Below are positions 36,056-46,300 of a stretch of DNA of 64,000 bases, piece after piece; positions within the stretch are counted from its first letter, which is position 1, and each line of letters starts with the position of its first letter. Origin of the DNA: Trichopria drosophilae (Eukaryota; Arthropoda; Insecta; Hymenoptera; Diapriidae); the NCBI GenBank assembly GCA_030407085.1, contig CM059587.1, forward strand, positions 103,871,501 to 103,935,500, in the 5' to 3' direction. The position numbers were made by a program, and so were the translations under genes. The notes beneath the pieces were generated by a model, which was given only the letters and a program-made list of their open reading frames with translations, was not told the origin of the DNA and did not search any database.

Positions 36056-36127
36056 TTTGATGAAATTCGTTAACTTTTGGTTAAATAGTGATTTTTATGT
36101 TAAATTTTTTTTAGTTTATCTGCGAGG
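36056..36127 (-). promoter_or_regulatory. 72-bp ANAPC13-ZFAND1 intercistronic gap
   Basis: AT-rich spacer between the ANAPC13 stop and the ZFAND1 start. On the - strand it contains no AATAAA and no convincing acceptor AG after its A/T-rich middle. It is too short for a conventional 3' UTR plus promoter, which suggests a shared (dicistronic) transcript or overlapping transcripts. Confidence 0.5.
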
Positions 36128-36364
36128 TCAGTTATGAGACTGTGTTGGAGAATGTAAATGGTTTTCACTCAGTGTGCCCAATGCGAGATTATTCCATTTC
36201 TGTTCCAGCTCTTTTAAGGTCATATGCGAATCTCCGTTATCACTCTCTGGATCTGGGAGTTCGCTTACGGGTACAAGAATTTCATCAACTGGTAATTTTT
36301 CTTTTCTCCACTCCTCGTCGATCAAATCCAACAATCTACCGTCACCGCACACTTGACTATCCAT
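36128..36364 (-). CDS. ANAPC13: Anaphase-promoting complex subunit 13
   Basis: Single open coding exon of 78 residues starting MDSQVCGDGRLLDLIDEEW, which aligns along its length with the roughly 74-residue APC13 of animals: conserved acidic start, DGRxLDLID, LP then an SELPDPE-DNG segment, and a W-x-x-LAL motif near the C-terminus. APC13 (Swm1) is a small subunit that helps hold the TPR arm of the anaphase-promoting complex together; the complex is the E3 ubiquitin ligase that drives mitotic exit. The product is nuclear/cytosolic with no membrane segment. The stop lies only 72 bp before the ZFAND1 ATG on the same strand. A possible 5'-leader splice acceptor (TTATAACAG) sits just upstream of the ATG, so an untranslated first exon may exist further upstream. 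Confidence 0.93.
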   Translation of the reverse strand: MDSQVCGDGRLLDLIDEEWRKEKLPVDEILVPVSELPDPESDNGDSHMTLKELEQKWNNLALGTLSENHLHSPTQSHN

Positions 36365-37309
36365 TCCTTGTTTTGACTTGTTCTGTTATAAATTGATTAC
36401 ATCATATTCATTATTTTGAATAATTTTTTATTTCTAGAATATATTAAATTGTAATTTAAAGTTTCTATTTAAAAATAACCCTTGATTAAACAGTATGCAA
36501 TCGTGAAGAAAAAGAATAAAGCATTCTGTATTACTTCTAACTCATAAATTTCAAGGATAAATGATTTATAAACTATAGAATATCCTAAAAGTTTCTCTGC
36601 AGGTCGTAATTAATGATTCGCAACACAAATTTTGGGATTTTGTACCTCGGAAGAAAAGTGGAATATCATCAATTTAATGATTTTGAGATATTGATGAAAA
36701 ACTGTTTTTGAACAAATATGAATAAGTTTTTTTTTAAAAATTATTTTTGATACACACATTTTAATTCGTGACTTACTAAATCATCTGACACAAACTTATT
36801 GCAAATTAGTTAATAAACAACAGTTGAAAATGGATATACCAATTACTAATCAGATAGCTATTCTAATTATATTTTGAGAAGTGTTGTAATAACGTAAAAT
36901 ATCAGTTTTTATTATAATATTAGACTAACATTTTTTTGTACATGTAATTCAATGCCCTTGTCTATTTCGCAATATTTTCTGGAACTACCAGAGGTATGTT
37001 GACTTAAACCGATTGCCTATTTCTACGACTAACAAAACTTACCGTTTCTAGACGTTATAAACTGCAAATAACTTGTAACAATCCGAAATTAACATTTTAC
37101 CATGAGATTATTTTATTCTTCCTGTTTAATTCCAAGTTTCCAAGAAAATAAATAAACAATTTTTATAATATATTTTCTATAATTAACATTAAGTTGAGGA
37201 GTTTAAGGTATAGTTTCGTAATTAAATTTTACTTATTATTTAAAATTCTGTAATCATAATCAGAATTTTACAAAAATTCTAAATTATTCATAATTAACTT
37301 GTAAGACAA
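36365..37309. other. Upstream of ANAPC13, no gene recognised
   Basis: AT-rich intergenic DNA. It probably includes the ANAPC13 promoter, but no motif is convincing. Confidence 0.4.
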
Positions 37310-37611
37310 AATTCCAGCGTTATTCATAGATAATCTGTTAGACTAGGGTTCTCGCTGACTTTTTTTAATGAAATTTTGTGCTCTATAAAAAAGGTTCAGT
37401 GCATTTTTAGTGTATCTTGCACTGTTTTCAATACGGAAGCTTTAGAATGAAAAAAGTACCAAGTTTTTCCGTTTCAACAACGTTTATAGATCATTGCAAA
37501 TAGTTATTAATAACTATATCGTCTAGAAATTATGAATAAATATTCTCAAAGGTGCACTCAAATTGGATCTGTTTATAAAAATTTTCATTTTAATGAATTA
37601 GAATTCACCGT

Positions 37612-39651
37612 GAGCTTCGATCAAGTTTAAATAAAAGTATCGCAGATTTCTTCTGAGATTGCCTAACGATTATTTTAAGCCGTCAATGAAAATGATCGCC
37701 AGGAGAAAACTCAAAATGACTCAATTTTTTGTATTCTTTTTTAAGATTTTAGTAAATATTTCCATAAAAATAGCATCTAGACCTAATTTGCATCGCAGAT
37801 TTCTTCTGGGGTCTTTTTGGGATTCCCTAACGATTATTTTAAGCCGTCAATGAAAATGATCGCCAGGGGGAAACTCAAAATAACTAAATTTAAACAATTT
37901 TTTTAAAGGTTTTTGTAAATATTTCCGTCAAAATAGCATTTAGATCTAGTTTTTTGGCGTTCAAACTTAATTTTTTAATCAGAAAGACAATCCCGATATG
38001 TGTAAACTACTTTTATACTTTTTAATTCAAAGGATGTTCAAAAATAACTAAAAATAAGTAGATTTTGTTGTTTTTTTTTGTCAATTTCTTTTTTATAATG
38101 TTATTATCCGTAACAAAATTACCATAGGACGAGTTGTACCTTATTAGATTATCTGTAAAACTAAAAAAGTGTATGTATCTTATATGGTTCCAAAGTTATA
38201 TAGCAATTTGAAATTACATCATAAGAAAAATAGTATCTTAATCTTAATTTAACAGTTTTTTTATCACTGCTTTCTACATAAATGTTCATCGATAAAACAA
38301 AAACTTGAACGACTATTATTCTTACGATATAATTTCAAATTGCTATAACTTTGGAACAATATAAGATACTTTTTTAGTTTTACAGATAATCGAATAAGGT
38401 ACAACTCGTCCTATTGTAATTTTGTCATGGTTAATAATCTTATAAAAAAGAAATAATAACCTTGTAAAAAAAAAAACAACAAAATCTATTTATGTTTGGT
38501 TATTTTTTAATATCCTTTGAATTAAAAAGTATAGAAGTAATTTACACATATCGGGATTGCCTTTCTGATTAAAAAATTAAATGTTAATGCTAAAAAACTA
38601 GATCTAAATGCTATTTTGACAAAAATATTGAAATTGAAATTGAAATTGAAATTTATTTAACCAGGTATACATAAAAATAGTACAATTGAACACAAAATTG
38701 TGCACTCATCGAGTACCACACAGGAGATATCGCAGATATCTGTATGCAGACCCGGTATAACAAATACAAATTAATATGATAAAGATAAAAAATAAAAGAT
38801 TAAATAACAATAGAAAAATATAACAACCTAATATAAGTAGTATATAAAAATAAAAAATAATCTCGTATCACAGTAACGGTATACAATATAATATCAATAC
38901 AAACGTTTAAGACCCGTTTAGTAAGGGATTTCTAAACCACGTAGATATTTTAGATTTAATCGTATTTTTAATTGAAAGGCAATGTTTTCAGATCAGTTGG
39001 CAACATATTATAAAATTTAGTTGCTACATAATTAAAACTTTTCTCACTTACTCTTTTAGCAATCTTTGGCATTTTGATAGACTTACATCGAGTTCTATTT
39101 GACAATGATAGATATTTAGTTTTCAAGTCCTGATAGATAAATGTGACTGCCTCGATCTTAAAATATTGCTTAATGGTAAAAGGTTTTTTAAAATCTTTTA
39201 TGCTATCAATGCCGTGTTTTTTTATTGTATATAAGTCTGATGAGCCTGTTTTGAATTTTCTGCAATTTATTTAATATATTAGCATAGGCTCCGCCCCAAC
39301 CCAGTATTCCATATTTACAAAAACCTTTAAAAAAATTGTTTAAATTGAGTTATTTTGAGTTTTCCCCTGGCGATCATTTTCATTGACGGCTTAAAATAAT
39401 CATTAGGAAATCCCAAAAAGACCCCAGAAGAAATCTGCGATGCAAATTAGGTCTAGATGCTATTTTTATGGCAATATTTACTAAAATCTTAAAAAAGAAT
39501 ACAAAAAATTGAGTTATTTTGAGTTTCCTCCTGGCGATCATTTTCATTCACGGCTTAAAATAATCGTTAGGAAATCCCAAAAAGACCTGAGAAGAAATCT
39601 GCCATGTGCACGATACTTTTATTTAAACTTGATCGAAGCTTACCGTGAATT
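37612..39651. mobile_element. 2.0-kb palindrome with nested LINE
   Basis: Ends AATTCACCGTGAGCTTCG / CGAAGCTTACCGTGAATT. The arms include a GCAGATTTCTTCTG...CGATTATTTTAAGCCGTC unit that appears twice per arm, so each arm is itself a tandem duplication. A LINE 3' end interrupts the right arm. Confidence 0.75.
38624..39320 (-). mobile_element. LINE 3' fragment inside the 2.0-kb palindrome
   Basis: On the - strand it translates as YGILGWGGAYANILNKLQ... and ends ...KTLPFN, the C-terminal part of a Jockey/CR1-type reverse transcriptase. The tail is a (TTTCAA)n repeat at 38624-38652. Confidence 0.7.
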
Positions 39652-39696
39652 GTAACCGTCATTTCAAATTCGTCAGAATCTGTGCGGTAACTACTA

Positions 39697-39880
39697 CAGT
39701 AGGACCTCTCTTATTCGAACGTCTCTTATTCTAATTGCCTTTCTTATTCTAATCGTTCCCCCACAAATCTTCTCCCACTCTCACACGAAAAGTCAACGAA
39801 AAATATTGTCCACGAATCACAAGCTCGCAAGCAAAGTAAGTAGGGGTAAGGGGAAAATTAGAATAAGAGAGGTCCTACTG
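39697..39880. mobile_element. pogo/Tigger-like MITE, 184 bp
   Basis: CAGTAGGACCTCTCTTATTC...GAATAAGAGAGGTCCTACTG with TA on both sides. Confidence 0.85.
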
Positions 39881-40629
39881 TACTTCTCAAAATGATGTCG
39901 CATTGACTTAAAATTTCTTTGCGTGTACACTGTAGTGTGCAGAATTTATGCATCAAGAACAAACCGTTATATTGACAGTTTACACAAGGATTATTTGGAC
40001 ACATGACAATTTGATATTTGTAAAGAAAGGATTTGTACAACAAACCTAACCTTATAAACTTACAAATGATTTACAGAGAAAATTTGAAATGTATAACAGA
40101 AAATAAGCATAAAAATATAAAATTTGGTCAGTTTTAGATATGTTATGCTGTATAATAAGTAAGATAAAATGCAGTTGGTACTAACCGTTTGATGCTGATG
40201 TCTGTTTGTTGATGTCTCGCTTCTGCTGTCTCATCTGTTGTTCTATTTTTTTATGTCCGGTGACAAGAATCTGACAACTAGAGTCGGACGCACATGTTTC
40301 CGGTTTTCTTACTTTTCACGCATGCGCCAAAACTATGTTAGTTTATTTCTAACCTCAAAATCATTGATAAGTGACAGGCCAGTGACACATCAAATACGTA
40401 TACAAAACATCGTCTACGTGGCATTTAAAAATTGTCTTTTGATTCTGTCAGCATTACACTGCCAAAAACACTTAAAAGTTCAGTAAGCATCACACCTAAA
40501 TTTATCTGCAAAAGTGTATTATTCACACAAAAAATACTCCCTTTTTTTTATCTTGTAATTTTTATCGTAATTGAGTCAGTTTCTCAGGTTTCAGAGGTAA
40601 TGCCAGAGAAGAGAAAAAAAATAGGAAAC
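39881..40629 (+). promoter_or_regulatory. Upstream region and leader of GMPPB
   Basis: The first part (to about 39960) is the tail of a dispersed foldback repeat. The remainder probably contains the promoter and leader: a CACGCATGCGCC word at about 40317 resembles an NRF-1/Ewg half site. No TATA box is obvious. Confidence 0.35.
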
Positions 40630-40752
40630 ATGCGTGCTCTTATACTAGTCGGAGGCTACGGCACAAGGTTACGACCTTTGACGCTTAGTCGACCTAAACC
40701 GCTAGTCGAATTCGCTAACAAACCAATGATTCTTCACCAACTAGAAGCCCTA
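40630..40752 (+). CDS. GMPPB: GMPPB exon 1 (catalytic signature)
   Basis: Residues 1-41 with the GTP-binding/pyrophosphorylase loop. Donor CTA|GTATGT. Confidence 0.95.
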
Positions 40753-42521
40753 GTATGTTGACATTTTACTTTTCGTCTTTCGTAAATTTATTCAGTTCAT
40801 TACTTAATTACTCAATTTCAGGTGCAAATAAACGTAACCGAAGTAATTTTGGCAGTGTCGTATCGAGCTGACGAAATGGAAACGGAATTAAGAGAAAAAG
40901 CTAAAAAGCTTGGTATTAATTTAATATTTTCTCATGAAAAATCACCACTCGGAACAGCAGGACCTTTGGCTCTAGCTCGCGACCATTTAAGTTGCGGAGA
41001 CGAGCCATTTTTCGTTTTAAATTCTGACATTATTTGTGACTTTCCGTTCAAACAGTTATTACAATTTCATAAAAATCATGGAAAAGAAGGAACAATTGTT
41101 GTTACTAAAGTTGAAGAACCTTCGAAATACGGTGTAGTTTGCTGCGACGACGATGGTCGCATCAGTAGTTTCATTGAAAAACCGCAAGAGTTTGTTTCAA
41201 ACAAAATTAACGCTGGTAATGTTGCAATAAAATTATCTTTTACGAATCTTTGCTGATGTTTACTTTTTATTTGAAGGTATGTACATACTTAATCCGAGTG
41301 TACTGAACAGAATAGAGCTGAGACCAATGAGTATCGAGAAAGAAGTTTTTCCTGCTATGTCCGAAGTAGGTGAATTATATGCGATGGATTTGTCAGGTTA
41401 TTGGATGGATGTTGGGCAGCCGAAGGATTTTCTTACAGGTACATTTCCAACGATTCCTCAAGATTAACCATTAAAAAATTGTTTAAAAAAAAAAGTGCCA
41501 GAAGTGGTACAGCCCTGTACTTAAGATATCGAAAAACGGTGAAACACGGGTTCCATTTTTTCCTAAAATATATCATTTAACATTTAATTAATCATTTAAA
41601 AAATCAAGTAATATTTCACATTTATGTCGGCCATCTTGGATCCACCATTTTGAATTTACAAAATCTGACTTCAAATTCGTAATCAGCGACCCAAAAAATT
41701 CCCGAGTACCAACTTTCATCAAGATCAAGTAAATTTTTTACATTTATGTCGGCCATCTTGGATCCGCCATTTTGAATTTTCAAAATCTGACTTGAAATTC
41801 GTAATCAGCGACCCCGAAAACCCCCGAGTAACAATTTTCAGCTGTTTTCCATATAAAGAAAAATGTCCGCCGCACATTTTAATAAATTTAGCAAATTTAC
41901 AGCCGCCATATTGGATCCGCCATTTTGAATTTTCCCATTTTGACAACCATTTTGTTTCATGCAAATTCATTAAGAATTGTAAAAGTTATTGCAAAATGTA
42001 CACATATGATCCATTACCATTGAAGTGGTTAATGATGTTACAAATTATTATTTACGGTTTAGGTATGGGAATGTATTTGACGAGTCTTCGACAAAAGTTT
42101 CCCGAAAAGTTATATTCTGGACCAGGAGTCGTCGGCAATGTTTTAGTAGATCCGTCAGCGACGATCGGAAAAGATTGTCGAATTGGTCCAAATGTTACAA
42201 TTGGTCCTGGCGTTACCATCGCAGATGGTTGCTGCATAAAACGAACAACAATTCTCGAAGGAGTAACATTACAAGAACATTCATGGCTCGATAAGTATGG
42301 GATTTATTTACATAACCTTTAAAATAGTGAACTATAATTTTTTGGCTTTTAGGTGTATTATTGGTTGGCGAAGTATAGTAGGTCGATGGGTGCGAATGGA
42401 AAATACAACAGTATTAGGCGAAGACGTAATTGTAAAAGACGAACTTTACGTCAATGGGGGCCAAGTACTGCCAAATAAGAACATCTCGGCATCAGTGCCA
42501 GAACCGCAAATTATAATGTAA
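40630..42521 (+). CDS. GMPPB: Mannose-1-phosphate guanylyltransferase beta (5 exons, 359 aa)
   Basis: Makes GDP-mannose from mannose-1-phosphate and GTP in the cytosol, the donor for N-glycans, O-mannosylation and GPI anchors. Exons are 40630-40752, 40822-41215, 41277-41438, 42063-42294 and 42353-42521, all GT-AG, giving 359 residues (human 360). The nucleotidyltransferase signature [11 protein letters not shown] is at residues 8-18, with the SRPKP lysine region next, then VILAVSY, SKYGVV, IEKP and NKINAG motifs. The C-terminal third is a left-handed beta-helix of hexapeptide repeats ([13 protein letters not shown]), ending with the family's terminal VPEPQIIM. An in-frame upstream ATG at 40600 would add ten residues; the ATG at 40630 matches the family start. 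Intron 3 carries a dispersed repeat also found at 3.3 kb. Confidence 0.97.
40822..41215 (+). CDS. GMPPB: GMPPB exon 2 (nucleotidyltransferase core)
   Basis: Residues 42 to the first base of a glycine codon at 173. Acceptor TTTCAG|GTG, donor GCTG|GTAATG. Contains [17 protein letters not shown] and IEKP. Confidence 0.95.
41277..41438 (+). CDS. GMPPB: GMPPB exon 3
   Basis: Phase 1 exon covering MYILNPSVL to GQPKDFLTG. Acceptor TTGAAG|GTA, donor ACAG|GTACAT. Confidence 0.95.
41480..41827 (+). repeat. Dispersed repeat, copy 2, in GMPPB intron 3
   Basis: Same sequence and orientation as 3335-3805, including GTGCCAGAAGTGGTACAGCC and the repeated GGCCATCTTGGATCC modules. It fills most of the intron without touching the splice sites. 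Confidence 0.75.
42063..42294 (+). CDS. GMPPB: GMPPB exon 4 (start of hexapeptide-repeat domain)
   Basis: Phase 1 to phase 2 exon, from [11 protein letters not shown] to HSWLD. Acceptor GTTTAG|GTA, donor GATAA|GTATGG. Confidence 0.95.
42353..42521 (+). CDS. GMPPB: GMPPB exon 5 (C-terminal beta-helix)
   Basis: Acceptor CTTTTAG|GTG. Encodes CIIGW...[13 protein letters not shown] to the conserved C-terminus and TAA. Confidence 0.95.
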
Positions 42522-42725
42522 GATATTATAAGCGGCCTAACAAGTCGACAGCAATCACGAAGCTAATAACGAACACTTTGATTACCATTCGCGAGCGTGT
42601 ACCTCGTAAGAAGTCAATGTATGGATTATTTGTATGTAGATGTGTAAATAAGTGAACGGTACAACTGTAGATGTTTTGGAAATATTTTCTACAAATTAGA
42701 AAAAAAGTTTCTAAAAATTTACACG

Positions 42726-42731
42726 AATAAA
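42726..42731 (+). terminator. Candidate poly(A) signal for GMPPB
   Basis: AATAAA about 205 bp past the GMPPB stop, in an AT-rich context. Confidence 0.5.
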
Positions 42732-43339
42732 TGTCCTATATCATATTGCCTTTTAAACACTCATTATTCTAGCCTCAAAATTTACGATTGAAATTTATTA
42801 ATTAATGTAATTTAAATTTAATACCGTCTAAAGTGTCGGAATATGAAATATTCTTTTCAATTTTGAGATTAGAATAACAAGTATTGTAATTTTTATTGAA
42901 AAATTCTCGATATCTATGTATTTATATATAATAAAATTGAAATATTAATGAAGAAGAATTATTATATTAAAAAATGTACATTCGTCAAAAATTTTGTATT
43001 TTTCATGTGATATGAGAAATAAATGTCTATTAATAATAAATCTACTTATCTTTTTATGTGTAATAGATTTAATTTACTCTTTTTCTTGATTTTTAATATG
43101 CCGGTTTGAAAAGAAAAAGTTTCGGAGAATCTAACCTGATCTGAGAAATGACCTAACCTTGATTAGTATCCCGCCGCCTGCCTGAAAAAAAAGGCATTGT
43201 TTTGTCCCCATTTAATTGTCAAAAACGTCAAGTGAAGGGAAATGGGAGGGTCGGTGATGTAAATTAACAAAATGACGTATTTTTTGTACTAATGAAATCG
43301 TTAATAAATGTTGTAACTGTGTTTTGTCGTTAAAAAAAA
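42732..43339 (+). other. GMPPB-NBN intergenic region
   Basis: About 600 bp of AT-rich sequence between two head-to-tail genes. The last 260 bp are less AT-rich and probably hold the NBN promoter and leader. No other feature is recognised. Confidence 0.4.
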
Positions 43340-43364
43340 ATGTGGCTGTTGAAGCACAAAGATG
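43340..43364 (+). CDS. NBN: NBN exon 1 (MWLLKHKD)
   Basis: Eight codons plus one base; a TAA is in frame 9 bases upstream. It ends GATG|GCAAGT, a GC-AG type donor. Joined to the acceptor at 43435 it gives MWLLKHKDGRLIYLQ, which parallels the vertebrate start. The short length keeps confidence moderate. Confidence 0.7.
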
Positions 43365-46300
43365 GCAAGTATTTTGGCTACTATTTCTAAGAAATTACAG
43401 GTAAATTCAAGTATTAAATTTTTGGATATGTTTAGGAAGGCTCATTTACCTTCAGGCACACAAGGCCATTGTTTTTGGCCGAAAACAAGCAGATGTTACC
43501 CTTGAAAATGATCCTTCGATTAGTAGATCTCATGCGTCAATCTTGGTGACCCTGAAGGAACAAGTTTCGGTAAAATATTGCAATTTTTTAATACAATATT
43601 TTAGAGAATTTATTATTAAAGCAGTTATAAATTCTATTAAATACCTTGGTATAATCTTTAACTGTAATTTGTCTTTTGAGGAGCTTAATAAAGCACTTAG
43701 AACACTCGGTTTTGTAATTCGATCTACGAAACACTTTAATGATAGTGAGGTTATTATTTATATTTTTAATTCATTAGTTTTACCTTATGCTTCTTCTATA
43801 TGGTCTCCTTACCATGACTGTGATATTAAATTGTTAGAAAGTATCTAACAAAAATTTCTACGCTATTTATCTTTTAAAACAATGAAATGTGCGAGATGTT
43901 TTCGATGTATTTTGGGCTGCTGATAACGAATATGGCAATACAATTTGGCTTTGGACGTATTCAAGCCGCTATCTCAAAAAAACTGTTAAAAAACGTGATT
44001 TTTTGGAGTTTTTTCCATTTATTTTGGAAAGTACACAATTCTCTACAAAAAATGTCTTTTACAAATCACGTTTTTTAGTGGTTTTCTTGAGATAACGGCT
44101 TCAATACGTATGAGCGCCAAATTTTATTGCGATATTCGTTATCAGCAACCCAAAATACACTGAATGTTCACTTATTTATCATTGGCATTATTTGTTTGCA
44201 AAAAAGAAAAGAAAGTCTTAAAGCTTAACTTTTTACATATTTTACAAGATGATTCTTGACAACACATAACATTTTTCTGAAGTATTTTTATTATTAAATG
44301 ATTGTTTTATTATCGATTAAATACATTTTTATGTTCGTAATTATACACTTGATATACGTCTTTGAGAAGCAAATCACAATATTTTTGACACATCGAATCT
44401 TTCCATCGTTACCATCATTAAACAATTGCGACTTTTTCTAGCAAAATTTCTATCAGAAAAAAATTATCTACACTGTGAAAAATCCTGATGAATTTTACAA
44501 TCGCACTGTAATTTTCCTTGGCAAAAAGTTGGTAATATTACTACGTACAACATACAAAGAAATTTTAAGTCAACCTGACATAATTTTGGGAAGTAGTAGT
44601 TACCGCACAGATTCTGACGAATTTGAAATGACGCTTACAATTCGAATTCGTTAAAAAGAACATTTTTATAAACATCCAGTTTGAGTGCACCTTTGAGAAT
44701 ATTTATTCATAATTTTCCGACTATTTAGTTATTAATAATTATTTCTAATGATCTATAAACGTTGAAACGGAAAAACTTGGTACTTTTTTCATTATGAAGC
44801 TTTCGTATTGAAAACAGTGAAAGATACACTAAAAATGTACTGAAACTTTTTTGTAGAGCACAAAATTTCCTTAAAAAAAAGTCAGCGAGAGCCCTAGTCG
44901 AAAGTTAATAGATTATCCATGAATCATGCTGGAATTTTGTCTTACAAGTTAATTATGAATATTTTAGAATTTTTGTAAAATATGAGGCATATTCCATCGT
45001 TGCTTGTGACTAAGCTATTAACTTTAGTCTCGGGCCCTCGCTGACTTTTTTATAGGAAATTTTGTGCTCTACGTAAAAGTTCGAGTGCATTTTTAGTGTA
45101 TCTTGCACTGTTTTCGATACGGAAGCTTTAGAATGAAAAATGTATCGGGTTTTTCCGTTTCAATGTTTATAGATCATTAAAATTAATTATTAATAACTAA
45201 ATAGTTGGAAAATTATGAATAACTGTTCAAAAAGGTGTAATAAAAGTGTATCTGCTTATAAATATGTTCTTTTTAACGATTTCGAATGTTAACCGCCATT
45301 TGAAATTCGTTAGAAATCGTGCGGTAGCTGTTACTTCCCTGAGTAGTGACATTTACTTAAAATTTCTTTCCGTGTACAGTACACTCTTTACACAGGGTAA
45401 ATGATGCAATCATTATGAAAAAAATATTAACAGGTTATATTAAATCGTCGAATGTTTCAGAAATTATAATTTTCTATGTCGTAATCCCAGAGTCCCGCTA
45501 AACAATATTCCGTTACAGCAATATCTTTGAAACGTCGCATTATAGCCATGCGACCAAACTTGTTTCATTGCAAAAACATTTTTGGGACGTCCTTGGAACC
45601 AGAAATGTCCTGCCACATTTACGGTTTTTAAATAACGTTTCATTCGTAACGTACCTGCGACGTTTGAAAACTATACATCCAACGTTGTAAAAACGTTACA
45701 TTAAACGGTCATAAATAAAAATTATAAGAAATTCGACGAATTATTTTATTCAATTCGAATTTTATTATTATTTATGTACCGTTAGATATGTTATGAAAGA
45801 ATGTAGTTTTATAATTTTACTCGCAAATAAATCTATGAATCTAAGAAAAATCCGTCCCGACCGAGGATCGAACCCGGGTCTACCGGTTACAACGCTGACG
45901 TCTTAACCACTACGCTTCGCTCGCATACGTATTACCATGCGAACGAGAGCTCTTATACTCAATCGTAGAAGGCTTCTTGATAAATGCGGGTTTAGTTTAA
46001 ACAAGATATGTTTAATTAATTTTGTCATTTCTATATTGGGAATAATAATATTTTAATATTATTTGACTATTTTGTAGTAATTTATTGTAATTTAAATAAA
46101 TATTTTTAAGATATCCGTATAATATTTTTTTTAAACGAAATGGATTAATAGACAATGTTTAAAAAAATGTAAAGTTAATTGACACACGTATATTTTACAA
46201 ATGCACTACTTGGAAATAAGTTATGAAATTACGCGGATATTAAAATTAACACAAGTGAACCACTTTTTAAATTATGAATTAAATTTAATACAATTTACAT

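Larger units (their letters stand above)
37310..39960. mobile_element. Dispersed foldback-family copy split by two insertions
   Basis: The left piece (37310-37611) and right pieces (39652-39695, 39881-39960) match a continuous element at 44590-45390 (CCAGCG/GACTAGGG..TCGCTGAC, CGGAAGCTTTAGAATGAAAA, GTGCGGTAACTACTAC). It was interrupted by the palindrome 37612-39651 and by a MITE at 39697. Confidence 0.65.
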
